A stretch of 64,000 nt of DNA from Vannielia litorea. Its GTDB lineage: Bacteria; Pseudomonadota; Alphaproteobacteria; Rhodobacterales; Rhodobacteraceae. The notes beneath the pieces were generated by a model. It did not search any database and had not been told where the DNA came from. It saw only the letters and a program-made list of their open reading frames with translations. The DNA is taken from NCBI RefSeq assembly GCF_019801175.1, contig NZ_JAHVJR010000001.1, positions 434,001 through 498,000 of the forward strand, in the 5' to 3' direction. Every line of letters begins with the position of its first letter. Positions within the stretch are counted from its first letter, which is position 1. The position numbers and the translations under genes are program-made. Below, piece by piece: positions 27,031 through 36,100 of the stretch.

Positions 27031-27849
27031 TCAGCCCTTCGTGACCGCGTCCAGCGCCTTCAACCTGTCCAGCACCGCCGGCAGGTCCGCCAGCCGCAGC
27101 ATGTTCGGCCCGTCCGAAGGCGCGTTGTCGGGGTTTTCATGCACTTCCATGAAGACAGCCGCGCAGCCCACCGCCACGGCCGCTGCCGCCAGCACGGGCA
27201 CATACTCGCGCTTGCCACCCGTCGAGCCGCCAAGCCCGCCCGGCTGCTGCACCGAATGGGTCGCGTCGAACACCACCGGATAGCCCGTCTCTGCCATGAT
27301 TGGCAGGCCGCGGAAGTCGCTCACCAGTGCGTTGTAGCCAAAGCTCGTGCCGCGCTCGCAGAGCATGATCCGCTCATTACCCGTGCTCGCGATCTTTTCG
27401 GCCACATTGGCCATGTCCCAAGGCGCCAGAAACTGCCCCTTCTTCACGTTGATCGCCTTGCCCGCCTTTCCGGCGGCCAGCAGCAGGTCGGTCTGGCGGC
27501 AAAGGAACGCCGGGATCTGCAGGATATCCACCACCTCGCCCGCCCGCTGCGCCTGCGCCACATCGTGCACATCGGTCACTACAGGGCAGCCGAACTCCTC
27601 GCGGATCGCGGCCAGCACTTCCAGCCCCTTCTCGATCCCAAGCCCCCGCTTGCCAGAGAGCGAGGTGCGGTTGGCCTTGTCGTAGCTCGCCTTGAACACG
27701 AAAGGGATGCCGCGCTCGCCCGCCGCCGCGCCGATCTTCTCGGCCAGCATCCGCGCATGGTCGAGGCTCTCCAGCTGGCAGGGGCCGGCCAGCAGGGCAA
27801 AGGGTTTGTCGTTCGCAATGGAAAACCTGCCGAGGTCCACCGATTTCAT
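27031..27849 (-). CDS. kdsA: 3-deoxy-8-phosphooctulonate synthase
   Basis: A 272-residue KDO-8-phosphate synthase that condenses phosphoenolpyruvate and arabinose-5-phosphate for LPS core sugar. Motifs LLAGPCQLES, FKASYDKANRTS, CERGTSFGYNALVSD and DATHSVQQPGG match the family; the Cys in AGPCQ suggests a metal-dependent class. The ATG at 27849 gives MKSVDLGRF; an upstream extension is not conserved. A monocistron between hppD (convergent) and the large bitopic protein. Confidence 0.95.
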   Translation of the reverse strand: MKSVDLGRFSIANDKPFALLAGPCQLESLDHARMLAEKIGAAAGERGIPFVFKASYDKANRTSLSGKRGLGIEKGLEVLAAIREEFGCPVVTDVHDVAQAQRAGEVVDILQIPAFLCRQTDLLLAAGKAGKAINVKKGQFLAPWDMANVAEKIASTGNERIMLCERGTSFGYNALVSDFRGLPIMAETGYPVVFDATHSVQQPGGLGGSTGGKREYVPVLAAAAVAVGCAAVFMEVHENPDNAPSDGPNMLRLADLPAVLDRLKALDAVTKG

Positions 27850-27928
27850 GGCCTGTCTCCTGCTGCCAGATTTCGGGTCACAGGAACACCGGCGCGGCGG
27901 GGATGTCAAACAGCCCCGCCCGCGCGCC

Positions 27929-30900
27929 TCAGCCCGATGGCATGGCGAGGGTGATGTTCTTTCCGCGCTTCACGTAGCGCAGCTCGTTCTGGCCGATCGC
28001 GGCGACCTTGCCGCCATCCAGCCGGTCGCCCGCCTTCACCTTGATCAGCCTGCCCGAGGGCAGGCGCACGAGGGCGCGGCGCTGCGAGGGTGAGCCGAAG
28101 ACGCCGATCAGGTTGATGTCGCGCAGTTTCAGCACGTTGCGGTCAGTTGCAGCCTTGGCCACCGAGGCGCTGGAGGGCACCGAGGGCGCGACCCTCTGGT
28201 TGCGCGGCAGGACCACGGCGGCAGTGGCCGTCTGGGTGGAGCCGCTGTCGGCCTGGGGCGCCGTGGTCGAGCGGGCAGCGGCGGCTGCGGCCGCGCGGGC
28301 CTGCGCCTCGGCCTCTTCCTCCGCCTTCTTGCGCGCGGCGGCGACTTTGTTTCCAAAGTTGCGCGGCTTGGCGGCGGGCTTGCGCGAGGCGGCAACGGCC
28401 AAGCGCGAGGCGTTCTGCAGCTCGGCCTCGGCGCGGGCCTGGGCCTCTGCTGCGGCGCGCTCCTCGTCGGCGGCCAGTTCGGCGGATTCGCTCTCGCTGT
28501 CGCGCACGGCTTGTTCAATGGCGGCCTGACGGGCGCTCTCGGCCTCATCCTGCACCGATTGCGGGCGCGCCTTGGGCCGCAGCCCTGCCAGCTCCGCACG
28601 GGTGCGTCCGCCGAGCGTGGCCTTCTCGTTCTCTTCAATCAGCCCTTCCGGGCGCGCCTTGGGGCGCAGCCCGGCGAGGGCGCTGTCGGCTTCGGTCTCG
28701 CCCGCCGTTTCCGCCTCGGTCTCGGCCTGAGCCTCGGCGCTGGCCTCCTGCGCCGTGCCGGGCCGCACGCGCGGCACCACATGGGGGCGCCCGGCGTAAA
28801 GCGTTACGCCGCCAGCGGTGACCACGCCCTCCTGCGTCGGGCGGATCGAGCCATCGGCGTCAAACTCCACGTCCTGGCCGGGGGGCATCGGGCTGGGCTG
28901 GCGGGGCAGGGCGGCATCGCTGCCGCTCCCGGTTTCGGCACGGGGCAGCGCCACCGCGTCATAGCCGGTCACCGCCGGGTCGATGGAGGCGATGTAAATG
29001 TCGTCGGTGCTCTCTTCGGCGGGCAGGCTGGCGGGTTGCGGGGCCTGCTGCCAGATGCCGCTCTCGGCATAGGCGGCCTGCGCCTCCTCCGGGCTCAGCG
29101 GCGCCGCAGGGGTGGCCTCCGGCTCCGGCTCCATGTCGGCCAACTCGTCCTCGGCGGGCTCTGCATCGGCGTCGATCTCGGGCAACGGCGGGTTTTCGAG
29201 CATCGGCTCTGCGATGCGCGGCTCTTCTTCGGGCAACGCGGAGAAGGGGTCGTCCGCAAGGCTGGCCATCTGGGCCTCGCCTTCCATCGCCGGGTCTGTC
29301 GGGGCCGGAGCCTGCAGGGCCTCGGCCAGTTCGGCCTCGCCTTCTGGCTCGGTGGTCGCACCGCTGGTGCCGGTCTCCGAGAAGGTGATCGAGCGGGTCA
29401 GGGCGCCATCGGCCCCGGTGTTCCGGCCAAGCAGCGGCAGCGTGCCTGCCACGCTCTGCTCGGCGACCACGGGGGCGCCATCAGTGTCGCCGCCCGCGAT
29501 AAAGAGTTTCGACCAGAGGCCGACCATGCCGAGAAACAGCACCAGCCCGAGCGTCAGCCCGATGGGGAAGCCCTTGCGCTGTTTCGGCTTGGCTTTGCCG
29601 CGCGCGCCGAAGATGGTCATGTCGCCCGCCGTGGCCTCTTGCGAGAGGCGCTTGGGCAGGTCGTCCGGCGTGGGCTTGGGCAGCGGTGCGGCAATGATCT
29701 CGGGCGTGAGCGCAGAGCCGCCCTCGGGCTTGCGGCGCAAAGTGCCCACCTTGTCGCGGAAGGCCGCAAAGGCCGCCTTGCTGCGCGGGCTGGCATCCTG
29801 CGGGGCAAGCTCGGGGTCCGGCTTGGCCGCAGGGGTGCCGTCCGCGGCTTCGGGCGTCATCGCCGCGATGGTCCGTGCCGCCGTCTCGGCAGGCTTGGCC
29901 ACCACCTTCGCCGCCGGCTTCTCTTGCGGTTCGGGTTTGGCTGCGGCGTCGGGCTTGGCTACGGTGTTCTCGGCTTTGCCACGCGTTGCGCCGCCCAGCT
30001 TGCGCACCGCGCCGCTGGCTGCGTCGGACCGCGCCGCGCCCAGCCGGGGCGCCTGCCCCTCGGGCGTCTGGGCGCGGATCGAGCTGAAAGCAGGCATTGC
30101 AGCCGCCGGGGCTTCAGGCTCATCCTCGGCAGGCTCATTCTCGCTAAGCGCCTCCTCTTCCGGCGCCGCGACCTCTTCAGGGGCCGCTGCCTCTACACCT
30201 GAGTCTTCATCTTCCAGCGCAGGCGCGTCAGCCTCAGTCGGTGCTTCATCACCAGCCGCCTCAACAACCTCGGGCGCAGCCTCTTCTGCAACCGCGTTAA
30301 CCTCTTCGATCTCGGCAAGTTCAGGCTCAACCGTCTCCGGTTCGGCGACCTCATCAACGACGGGCGCAGCCTCTTCGGCAACCTCCAACGTCTCAGCACC
30401 CTCAGCGATGGCCTCTTCCGGCGCACCTTCCGCCACCTCGGCCACACCCTCGGCATCCGCCGCAGCTTCCGCCTCGGCCTCTACCTCAACCGGCTCCGCA
30501 GCCACCGCCGCAGGCTCTTCCCAGTCGCCCACAACCTCGATCGGTTCGGCATCGGCCAGCATCACCGGGCCAGCGCCGGGGCCGCGATCCACCGGGCCGA
30601 AGAAAGGCTCGCGCAGGAAGGCCCCGCGCGGCGGCACCGCCACGTAGCCCACCGGGCCGAAGCCGTGCTCGGCCGCGAAGGCGCGGGCCTCTTCCAGCGT
30701 TTCGCGGGCGACCACGGCGATGTGCAGCGTCTCGCCGTCCGACTCCCAGTCGAACAGCAGGTCCGAAACCTCGTAGGGCGTCGCCCCCACCAGTGCGGCA
30801 CGCACGCGTACCTCGTCGGCCAGCTCGTCGCGGCCGCTGGCTGGGCAAGTGGTGTATAGAATTTGGCCGTTGGGGATCACCAGCTTGGTCGCGACCGCGC

Positions 30901-31048
30901 CCCCCGCCTGTGCCCGCAGCGCGGCCAGGTCATCGCTCAGCCGGTCGGCATCCAGCGAGACCGCGCCAACCCGTCGCCACCCATCCTCCGCACGCCGCAA
31001 AAGCGAGATACCGTCGAGGCTGAGATCAAGCGCGAAATCGGGGGTCAT
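27929..31048 (-). CDS. Large bitopic protein with GspL/PilM-like N-end and PilP-like C-end
   Basis: A 1039-residue protein of unclear role. Residues 1-150 resemble the cytoplasmic actin-like part of PilM/GspL (MTPDFALDLSLDGISLLRRA; ELADEVRVRAALVGATPYEV). Then come over 300 residues of Ala/Glu/Pro-rich sequence, a membrane helix at about 488-510 (FPIGLTLGLVLFLGMVGL), another long acidic, low-complexity region, and a compact C-terminal domain (about 975-1039: LRDINLIGVFGSPSQRRALVR ... GRLIKVKAGDRLDGGKV) like PilP/GspC periplasmic domains. No pilus or secretion genes lie nearby. It may be an envelope-spanning scaffold. Recognition is by pattern only. Confidence 0.7.
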   Translation of the reverse strand: MTPDFALDLSLDGISLLRRAEDGWRRVGAVSLDADRLSDDLAALRAQAGGAVATKLVIPNGQILYTTCPASGRDELADEVRVRAALVGATPYEVSDLLFDWESDGETLHIAVVARETLEEARAFAAEHGFGPVGYVAVPPRGAFLREPFFGPVDRGPGAGPVMLADAEPIEVVGDWEEPAAVAAEPVEVEAEAEAAADAEGVAEVAEGAPEEAIAEGAETLEVAEEAAPVVDEVAEPETVEPELAEIEEVNAVAEEAAPEVVEAAGDEAPTEADAPALEDEDSGVEAAAPEEVAAPEEEALSENEPAEDEPEAPAAAMPAFSSIRAQTPEGQAPRLGAARSDAASGAVRKLGGATRGKAENTVAKPDAAAKPEPQEKPAAKVVAKPAETAARTIAAMTPEAADGTPAAKPDPELAPQDASPRSKAAFAAFRDKVGTLRRKPEGGSALTPEIIAAPLPKPTPDDLPKRLSQEATAGDMTIFGARGKAKPKQRKGFPIGLTLGLVLFLGMVGLWSKLFIAGGDTDGAPVVAEQSVAGTLPLLGRNTGADGALTRSITFSETGTSGATTEPEGEAELAEALQAPAPTDPAMEGEAQMASLADDPFSALPEEEPRIAEPMLENPPLPEIDADAEPAEDELADMEPEPEATPAAPLSPEEAQAAYAESGIWQQAPQPASLPAEESTDDIYIASIDPAVTGYDAVALPRAETGSGSDAALPRQPSPMPPGQDVEFDADGSIRPTQEGVVTAGGVTLYAGRPHVVPRVRPGTAQEASAEAQAETEAETAGETEADSALAGLRPKARPEGLIEENEKATLGGRTRAELAGLRPKARPQSVQDEAESARQAAIEQAVRDSESESAELAADEERAAAEAQARAEAELQNASRLAVAASRKPAAKPRNFGNKVAAARKKAEEEAEAQARAAAAAAARSTTAPQADSGSTQTATAAVVLPRNQRVAPSVPSSASVAKAATDRNVLKLRDINLIGVFGSPSQRRALVRLPSGRLIKVKAGDRLDGGKVAAIGQNELRYVKRGKNITLAMPSG

Positions 31049-31195
31049 CCAAGGAGTTTCCGGCCAATGGGGGCGGGCGCCGCAGGGCCCGCGTGAAAGC
31101 TCCTTAGTCTATACAGGCTTAACGGCGGGTTTTCAATTTTTCACGACTCCTGCGGCATCACCTTCACCTCGCGCCAAAGCGCCTTGTCGCATAAC

Positions 31196-31224
31196 GAAAA
31201 ATCCGGCCCGTACAGGGGCCGGAT
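31196..31224 (-). terminator. Terminator of metY
   Basis: ATCCGGCCC (31201-31209) and GGGCCGGAT (31216-31224) form a nine-base stem. On the minus strand it is followed by TTTTT (AAAAA at 31196-31200 on plus), 74 bp after the metY stop. Confidence 0.88.
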
Positions 31225-31297
31225 TGTTGGAGGTGCGGGGCTGACAATGTCGTGAAACTGCAAGCCCCGCGCGGGCGGAAATCCGCCGCTGCCGCGC

Positions 31298-32578
31298 CTA
31301 TTGGTGCGCCTTCTCCAGCGCTTGCCCGAGGTCGGCGATCAGGTCGTCGGCATCCTCGATTCCGATGGAAAGCCGCAGCACGTTCGGCGCGGCCCCGGCC
31401 GCCACCTGCTGCTCCTCGGTAAGCTGGCGGTGGGTGGTGGAGGCAGAGTGGATCACGAGGCTCCGGGTGTCCCCGAGGTTGGCCACGTGGGAGAACAACT
31501 CGAGGCTGTCCACCGTCTTCACGCAGGCCTCGTAGCCCCCCTTCAGCGTCACCGTGAAGAGTCCGCCCGCGCCCTTGGGGCAAACCGTCTTGACCCGCCC
31601 GGCATAGGGCGAGGAGGGCAGGCCGGCGTAGGTCACGGCCTCCACGTTCGGGTGGGTCTCCAGCCAGCCGGCGATCTTCTTGGCGTTGGCCACGTGCCGC
31701 TCCATCCGCAGGCTGAGGGTCTCGATGCCCATCAGCGTGTAATGGGCGGCCTGCGGGTTCAGGGTCATCCCGAGGTCACGCAGCCCGATGGCGATGCCGT
31801 GGAAGGTAAAGGCCAGCGGCCCGAAGGTCTCGGCGAACTTGAGGCCGTGATAGGCAGGCTCCGGCTCGGAGAGCGAGGGGAACTTGCCCGAAGCCGCCCA
31901 GTCGAACTTGCCCGAATCCACCACCACGCCACCCGTCACGGTGCCATTGCCGGTGAGATACTTGGTCATCGAATGCACCACCAGCGTCGCGCCATGCTCG
32001 ATCGGGCGGCAGAGGTAGGGGGTGGCCGAGGTGTTGTCGACGATCAGCGGCAGCCCCGCCTTGTCGGCCACCTTGGCCACGGCGGGCAGGTCGGTGATGT
32101 AGCCGCCCGGGTTGGCGATGGCCTCGCAGAAGACCGCCCGCGTGTCGTCGTCGATCGCCGCCTCGATGGCATCCAGATCGTCGAAATCCACAAACTTGGC
32201 CGACCAGCCGAAGCGCTTGATCGTCTGGCTGAACTGGGTGATCGACCCGCCGTAAAGCCTTGTCGAAACAACCACATTCCGCCCCGGCCCCATCAGCGGG
32301 AAGAGCGCCATGATCTGCGCCGCATGGCCCGACGAGCAGCACACCGCACCCGCGCCGCCCTCCAGCGTGGCGATCCGCTCCTGCAGCACCGCCACGGTGG
32401 GGTTGGTCAGCCGCGAGTAGATGTAGCCCACTTCCTGCAGGTTGAAGAGCGCGGCGGCGTGATCGGCATCGCGGAACACATAGGCCGTGGTCTGATAGAT
32501 CGGCGTCTGCCGCGCGCCGGTCGCCGGATCGGGCCGTGCGCCTGCGTGAATCTGAAGCGTGTCGAAGCCGTAGCTCAT
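31298..32578 (-). CDS. metY: O-acetylhomoserine sulfhydrylase / aminocarboxypropyltransferase
   Basis: A 426-residue PLP enzyme of the Cys/Met metabolism family (fold type I). GFDTLQIHAGARPDPATGARQTPIYQTTAY is typical of the O-acetylhomoserine branch; the PLP-binding lysine is in VHSMTKYLTGNGTVTGG. It makes homocysteine from O-acetylhomoserine and sulfide. GGGAGGACACCC precedes the ATG. Transcribed alone, with a strong terminator. I looked for a SAM riboswitch in the 235-bp upstream gap and could not recognise one. Confidence 0.95.
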   Translation of the reverse strand: MSYGFDTLQIHAGARPDPATGARQTPIYQTTAYVFRDADHAAALFNLQEVGYIYSRLTNPTVAVLQERIATLEGGAGAVCCSSGHAAQIMALFPLMGPGRNVVVSTRLYGGSITQFSQTIKRFGWSAKFVDFDDLDAIEAAIDDDTRAVFCEAIANPGGYITDLPAVAKVADKAGLPLIVDNTSATPYLCRPIEHGATLVVHSMTKYLTGNGTVTGGVVVDSGKFDWAASGKFPSLSEPEPAYHGLKFAETFGPLAFTFHGIAIGLRDLGMTLNPQAAHYTLMGIETLSLRMERHVANAKKIAGWLETHPNVEAVTYAGLPSSPYAGRVKTVCPKGAGGLFTVTLKGGYEACVKTVDSLELFSHVANLGDTRSLVIHSASTTHRQLTEEQQVAAGAAPNVLRLSIGIEDADDLIADLGQALEKAHQ

Positions 32579-32813
32579 GGGTGTCCTCCCGTTACGTCAT
32601 GATTGGCCGTGACCCTAGGCCAGCGCTCATGGCGCGGCAATCGGGGCGAGCGTGAAATCGGCGCAAGACCTTTATGCGCTCCGCGATTGCGCACCCCGCC
32701 TTTAGGGCGTCTCAAAGCCCCGCGATTTGACAGGTCAGGCCCATCCGGGTGACCCTGCGTCATTGTTCAGTGCTTTTGCGCCGTCACCACGGCTGGGAAA
32801 TTTCAGGAAAGGT

Positions 32814-33149
32814 ATGAAAATGAAGACCTTGATAAAGCTCCCCATCCTGCTTGGTGCAATCTCGATCCTCGCGGCCTGTTCCGATGGAACCGGCCTTGGC
32901 ATCGCGCCGAAATACGGCATCGAGCGCCCGGTGAAGGTCGAGAAGCTGCCGGACGGCGAGGTGAAGATCGGCGCGCGCACCTTCAAGACCCGCCGTGAAC
33001 GGGCAACCTATGCAGACGGCAAGAGCGAAGAAATTTGGGAGATGAGCGCCACCGGACAGTGGATAAAGTGCTTCTCCCCCACGCAAGCGGGCTGCGAAAA
33101 GGCCTACAACATCTACCTGCGCGGCGCGCAGGGCGGCGGCTACGGCTGA
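32814..33149 (+). CDS. Small lipoprotein, hypothetical
   Basis: A 111-residue protein with a lipoprotein signal: MKMKTLIKLPILLGAISILAAC, where the LAAC lipobox predicts lipidation of Cys. The mature part is small, basic and hydrophilic (GIERPVKVEKLPDGEVKIGARTF) with two further Cys (KCF, GCEKAY) that could pair. AGGAAAGG fixes the start at 32814 rather than further upstream. Family unknown. Its last ten bases overlap the convergent DUF2239 gene. Confidence 0.7.
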   Translation: MKMKTLIKLPILLGAISILAACSDGTGLGIAPKYGIERPVKVEKLPDGEVKIGARTFKTRRERATYADGKSEEIWEMSATGQWIKCFSPTQAGCEKAYNIYLRGAQGGGYG

Positions 33150-33670
33150 GGGGCGGTGCCGTCTGGCGCCCTGGCAAGCCACAGCGCGTGGGCCCGAACA
33201 TCGTCCGGCCAATGCGCCACCGCCCCGGCAAACCCCTCGCCGGCATAGAGCGCCCGCATCGCCTCTTCATAGCCCGGCAGGTCGCCCGCGATGGCGGTGC
33301 AAAAGGCATAGGCCGCATCGCGCCGCGCCGCCGGGTTGGGCTGCCGTATCGCTTCTTCCACCAGCCGCCTGAGCGTGGCCGAGGCCCCGCCGCGCTGGCT
33401 GGCCAGCCACTCCCAATGGCGCGGCAGGAGGGTCACTTCCTTGGCCCGCACCCCCAGCTTGGGCCGTCCGCGCCCGCGCGGCGCTGTGTCGGCGGGCGGG
33501 GCAGGCGGGGCTGAAAGGTCGAGGTCCGTCTCCCGCCCTGTCAAATCGCTGAACACCAGCAGCGCCGCGCCCGGCCCGTACCCGTTGGCCCGCAGCGCCT
33601 CGGTCAGCGCGGCTCGCGTGCCCTGCGCCACTCGCCGGGCACCCTCGAATGCGGTGAATGTCTCGTCCAT
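33140..33670 (-). CDS. DUF2239 family protein
   Basis: A 176-residue protein. MDETFTAFEGARRVAQGTRAAL, VFSDLTGRETDLDLS and the basic RPKLGVRAKEVTLLPRHWEWLASQ followed by a helical C-terminal half match the DUF2239 family as I recall it. The RGRGRPKLGVRAKEVTLLPRHW part looks like a DNA-binding ribbon/AT-hook-like segment, so a regulatory role is possible. Only 61 bp separates it from the divergent GIY-YIG gene, and that gap contains a 22-bp imperfect palindrome that may control both. Confidence 0.75.
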   Translation of the reverse strand: MDETFTAFEGARRVAQGTRAALTEALRANGYGPGAALLVFSDLTGRETDLDLSAPPAPPADTAPRGRGRPKLGVRAKEVTLLPRHWEWLASQRGGASATLRRLVEEAIRQPNPAARRDAAYAFCTAIAGDLPGYEEAMRALYAGEGFAGAVAHWPDDVRAHALWLARAPDGTAPQP

Positions 33671-33676
33671 GCCCGC

Positions 33677-33698
33677 TATTTACACCCGGGTAAAAATA
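33677..33698. promoter_or_regulatory. Palindromic operator candidate in divergent promoter
   Basis: Centred on ACCCGGGT, with outer arms TATTT and AAATA; 18 of 22 bases are symmetric. It fills much of the 61-bp gap between the DUF2239 and GIY-YIG starts. Confidence 0.5.
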
Positions 33699-33731
33699 TG
33701 TCAACTGGCGGGCCAGCAAAGGACGAACGAT

Positions 33732-34049
33732 ATGATCGACAAGCAAGCCGCCCGAAGAGCCGCCAAGGAGGCCCCGCAACACTGGGTGATCTATGCCGCC
33801 CGCACCGGCGGGCAGGCCTGGGTCGGGGCCACGCCCAACCTCCAAGCCGCAGAGAACCGCCTGCGGTTTCAACTGAAGATGGGCAGTTGCACCGTGGCCG
33901 GTATGCAGGCCGCCCATGACGGCACGCTCACCACCGAAGCGCTGGAAGAGATCGACGACGCTCTCGGCCCGCTCGCCCGCGACGAGGCGGTGAAAACCCT
34001 GCGCGCCACATGGGCCGCCCGGCTCTCAGCCAAACCGATGGAGCGGTAG
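33732..34049 (+). CDS. GIY-YIG nuclease-like protein
   Basis: A 105-residue protein with WVIYAARTGGQAWVGATPNLQAAENRLRFQLKMG, which follows the GIY-YIG layout with the first motif altered (VIY and AWVG). The ATG at 33732 gives this start; the open frame upstream belongs to the divergent gene region. Family members nick DNA; whether this short, partly degenerate one is catalytic is unclear. Paired divergently with DUF2239. Confidence 0.6.
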   Translation: MIDKQAARRAAKEAPQHWVIYAARTGGQAWVGATPNLQAAENRLRFQLKMGSCTVAGMQAAHDGTLTTEALEEIDDALGPLARDEAVKTLRATWAARLSAKPMER

Positions 34050-34081
34050 GGCACGCAGGTTCTCGCACGAACCGGCGCCCG

Positions 34082-35089
34082 TCACCGCATCCAGAGGTTC
34101 TCACGCTTCAACTGGTTGCGAATGGCTTGTTCCTTGCGGGGCAGCTTTGCCCGGTCAAACAGCGCCCGCGCCCGCTCGCCCTTGCTCTGAAAGATCAGCC
34201 GCTTGAAGGGCTCGTATTCCTTCAGCACCTTCTTGATCTTGTTGGGTGCCGTCACCTCGGCCAGCGCGTCTACCACCCGGTCGGACTCGCGGGCATAGAG
34301 CAGCGACATCACCCGCCAGTGGCAGGTCACATCGCCATCCAACCCGTCCAACTCCGGGCCGGGCCGCCCGCCGCCAAAGGAATGGATCACCAGCGGCAGC
34401 GCAACCTGGTCGAGCCACGGGTCCAGCTCCTGACAGGCCAGCGCGTCAGGGGCATCGTCCCGGATCGCCAGCGCATACTCCTCGAACCGCGCGCCAAAGC
34501 TCGGCCCGCAGGGGCCAAAGAACCACCCGGCGTTGAAGTAAAGGTAGCGACGCCAGTATTCGTCCGGCTGGCTCTTATCGAGGCTCGGCTCAAACTCCAG
34601 CCCGAACTTGTCATAAAGGCTCTTCCAGATGCCCGCGTAGCCGGGCCCGTAGAGCGGCACCTCGGGCCATGTGCCTTCACGCCGCATCGAGGCGGAGGGG
34701 CGGCTGAAGTCGAAGGGCAGGGCAGAGAGCGCCCCCGTCACCAGCGTGTCACTGTCGAAGAACACGAAAGGCTCTCCCTCGGGCAGCGCCCGCAGCGCCT
34801 CGATCTTGTTTCCATAGGGGTAGTCCGCGCCAAAGTGGTGGCTCTCGAACGGCAGGATCTCTGCCCCCAGTTCCTCCACCAGCAGCTTGCGCACCGCCGC
34901 ACTGTCGATCCGCGGATCATCCGGCCAGCGTGGCCCCGGCTGCGGCTCGGCCACAAAAAGCCGCCCCTCGAAGCCTTGGTCAAAATGCCGGAGCGAGGCC
35001 GCAAAAAGCGCCGCCTCATACTGAAGTCTGCCCCCCTGGGCGACCACGACGATGTTGAAAGGCTTTGATTTCTTCCGCTTCGCGGCCAT
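34082..35089 (-). CDS. GT-A-fold glycosyltransferase-like protein
   Basis: A 335-residue protein opening KPFNIVVVAQGGRLQYEAALFAASLRHF, followed by PFVFFDSDTLV, a DxD metal/nucleotide-sugar site, and YFNAGWFFGP, where GT8-type enzymes bind substrate. These point to a GT-A fold, but overall similarity to a named family is weak. No membrane segment. A single gene facing the small secreted protein gene; substrate unknown. Confidence 0.55.
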   Translation of the reverse strand: MAAKRKKSKPFNIVVVAQGGRLQYEAALFAASLRHFDQGFEGRLFVAEPQPGPRWPDDPRIDSAAVRKLLVEELGAEILPFESHHFGADYPYGNKIEALRALPEGEPFVFFDSDTLVTGALSALPFDFSRPSASMRREGTWPEVPLYGPGYAGIWKSLYDKFGLEFEPSLDKSQPDEYWRRYLYFNAGWFFGPCGPSFGARFEEYALAIRDDAPDALACQELDPWLDQVALPLVIHSFGGGRPGPELDGLDGDVTCHWRVMSLLYARESDRVVDALAEVTAPNKIKKVLKEYEPFKRLIFQSKGERARALFDRAKLPRKEQAIRNQLKRENLWMR

Positions 35090-35158
35090 ACTGCTCGGGA
35101 CCCCGCATTTTCGGGGCCACTATAGCCAAAGTCCATTTGCCGAAAAGGAAAATCCCCG

Positions 35159-35578
35159 ATGAGTTTCCTCAAGCTCACAGCCGCCACGCTGCTCGCCACC
35201 GCGCCCCTCACCCTTCAGGCCGAGAACTTCACCACCGCCGCCGAGGTCCGCCCCATCCTCGAAACGATCAAGGACAAGTGGATCGCCATTCGCGTCGAGG
35301 GCAATGAGGATTACGTCTTCTTCACCCCCATCGTCTCATGGCGCTGCGGCGTGGACTCGGTCCAATTCGGCTTCAACGACGAGCCGCCCACCCGCGCGCT
35401 GGAGATGGCCGAGTGCCACACCGAGTTCTCCAACCCCAACGTGATGGTCGACGGCGACCCGATCCCCCTTATCACGGCCCCGGCCAACACGGTCGAGAGC
35501 GTGACGATCCGGATGATGTATGACGATGGCTCGCTGTCCGAATCCATCATCCCGCGCAAACAGGTGCTGATCCCCTAG
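35159..35578 (+). CDS. Secreted hypothetical protein
   Basis: A 139-residue protein with a signal peptide (MSFLKLTAATLLATAPLTLQA). The mature part is mostly beta-strand-like with two Cys (SWRCGVDS and AECHTEF) that could form a disulfide. AAGGAAAA lies before the ATG. No family recognised. It precedes the glyoxalase gene by 78 bp on the same strand. Confidence 0.75.
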   Translation: MSFLKLTAATLLATAPLTLQAENFTTAAEVRPILETIKDKWIAIRVEGNEDYVFFTPIVSWRCGVDSVQFGFNDEPPTRALEMAECHTEFSNPNVMVDGDPIPLITAPANTVESVTIRMMYDDGSLSESIIPRKQVLIP

Positions 35579-35656
35579 CGCCGGACGGGCCGCAACACTG
35601 GCGCTCCGCGCCCCGCGCCCTATCCTTTGGCCCCAACAGTCAAAGGAGGGGCAGCA

Positions 35657-36100
35657 ATGCGCTACGTTCACACCATGGTCCGGATTACCGATGTCGAGGA
35701 AAGTCTCGATTTCTGGGTCACCAAATTCGGCCTCGAAGAGATCCGCCGGATCGACAACGAGCAGGGCAAGTTCACCCTCATCTTCCTCGCCGCCCCCAAG
35801 GACGCCGCCAGCGCCAAGGAGACCCGCGCCCCCGAACTGGAGCTGACCTACAACTGGGACAGCGACGAGAAATACGAGACCGCCCGCGCATGGGGCCACC
35901 TCGCCTACCGGGTCGATGACATCTACGCCACCTGCCAGAAGCTGATGGACGCGGGCGTCACCATCAACCGCCCCCCGCGCGATGGCCGCATGGCCTTCGT
36001 CAAGTCGCCCGACAACATCTCGATTGAGCTGATCCAGGAGGGCGACGCCCTGCCAAGCGCCGAGCCCTGGGCCTCGATGGAAAACACCGGCGACTGGTGA
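35657..36100 (+). CDS. gloA: Lactoylglutathione lyase (glyoxalase I)
   Basis: A 147-residue vicinal-oxygen-chelate protein: MRYVHTMVRITDVEESLDFW (His metal ligand), LELTYNWDSDEKYE (Glu), HLAYRVDDIYATC (His) and ISIELIQEG (Glu). It isomerises the methylglyoxal-glutathione adduct in the cytoplasm. AGGAGGGG precedes the ATG at 35657. The stop overlaps the photolyase GTG start, coupling the two. Confidence 0.92.
   Translation: MRYVHTMVRITDVEESLDFWVTKFGLEEIRRIDNEQGKFTLIFLAAPKDAASAKETRAPELELTYNWDSDEKYETARAWGHLAYRVDDIYATCQKLMDAGVTINRPPRDGRMAFVKSPDNISIELIQEGDALPSAEPWASMENTGDW

Noticed and set aside
28511..30647. Very long open frames on the plus strand opposite the 1039-residue gene
   Set aside because: They are made of Ser/Ala/Gly or Arg-rich sequence produced by the high-GC, low-complexity codons of the minus-strand gene; no domain, start or ribosome site supports them.
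32579..32813. Possible SAM-responsive riboswitch upstream of metY
   Set aside because: I searched the leader for SAM-II or SAM/SAH-type conserved blocks and found none; nothing else recognisable is in this gap.
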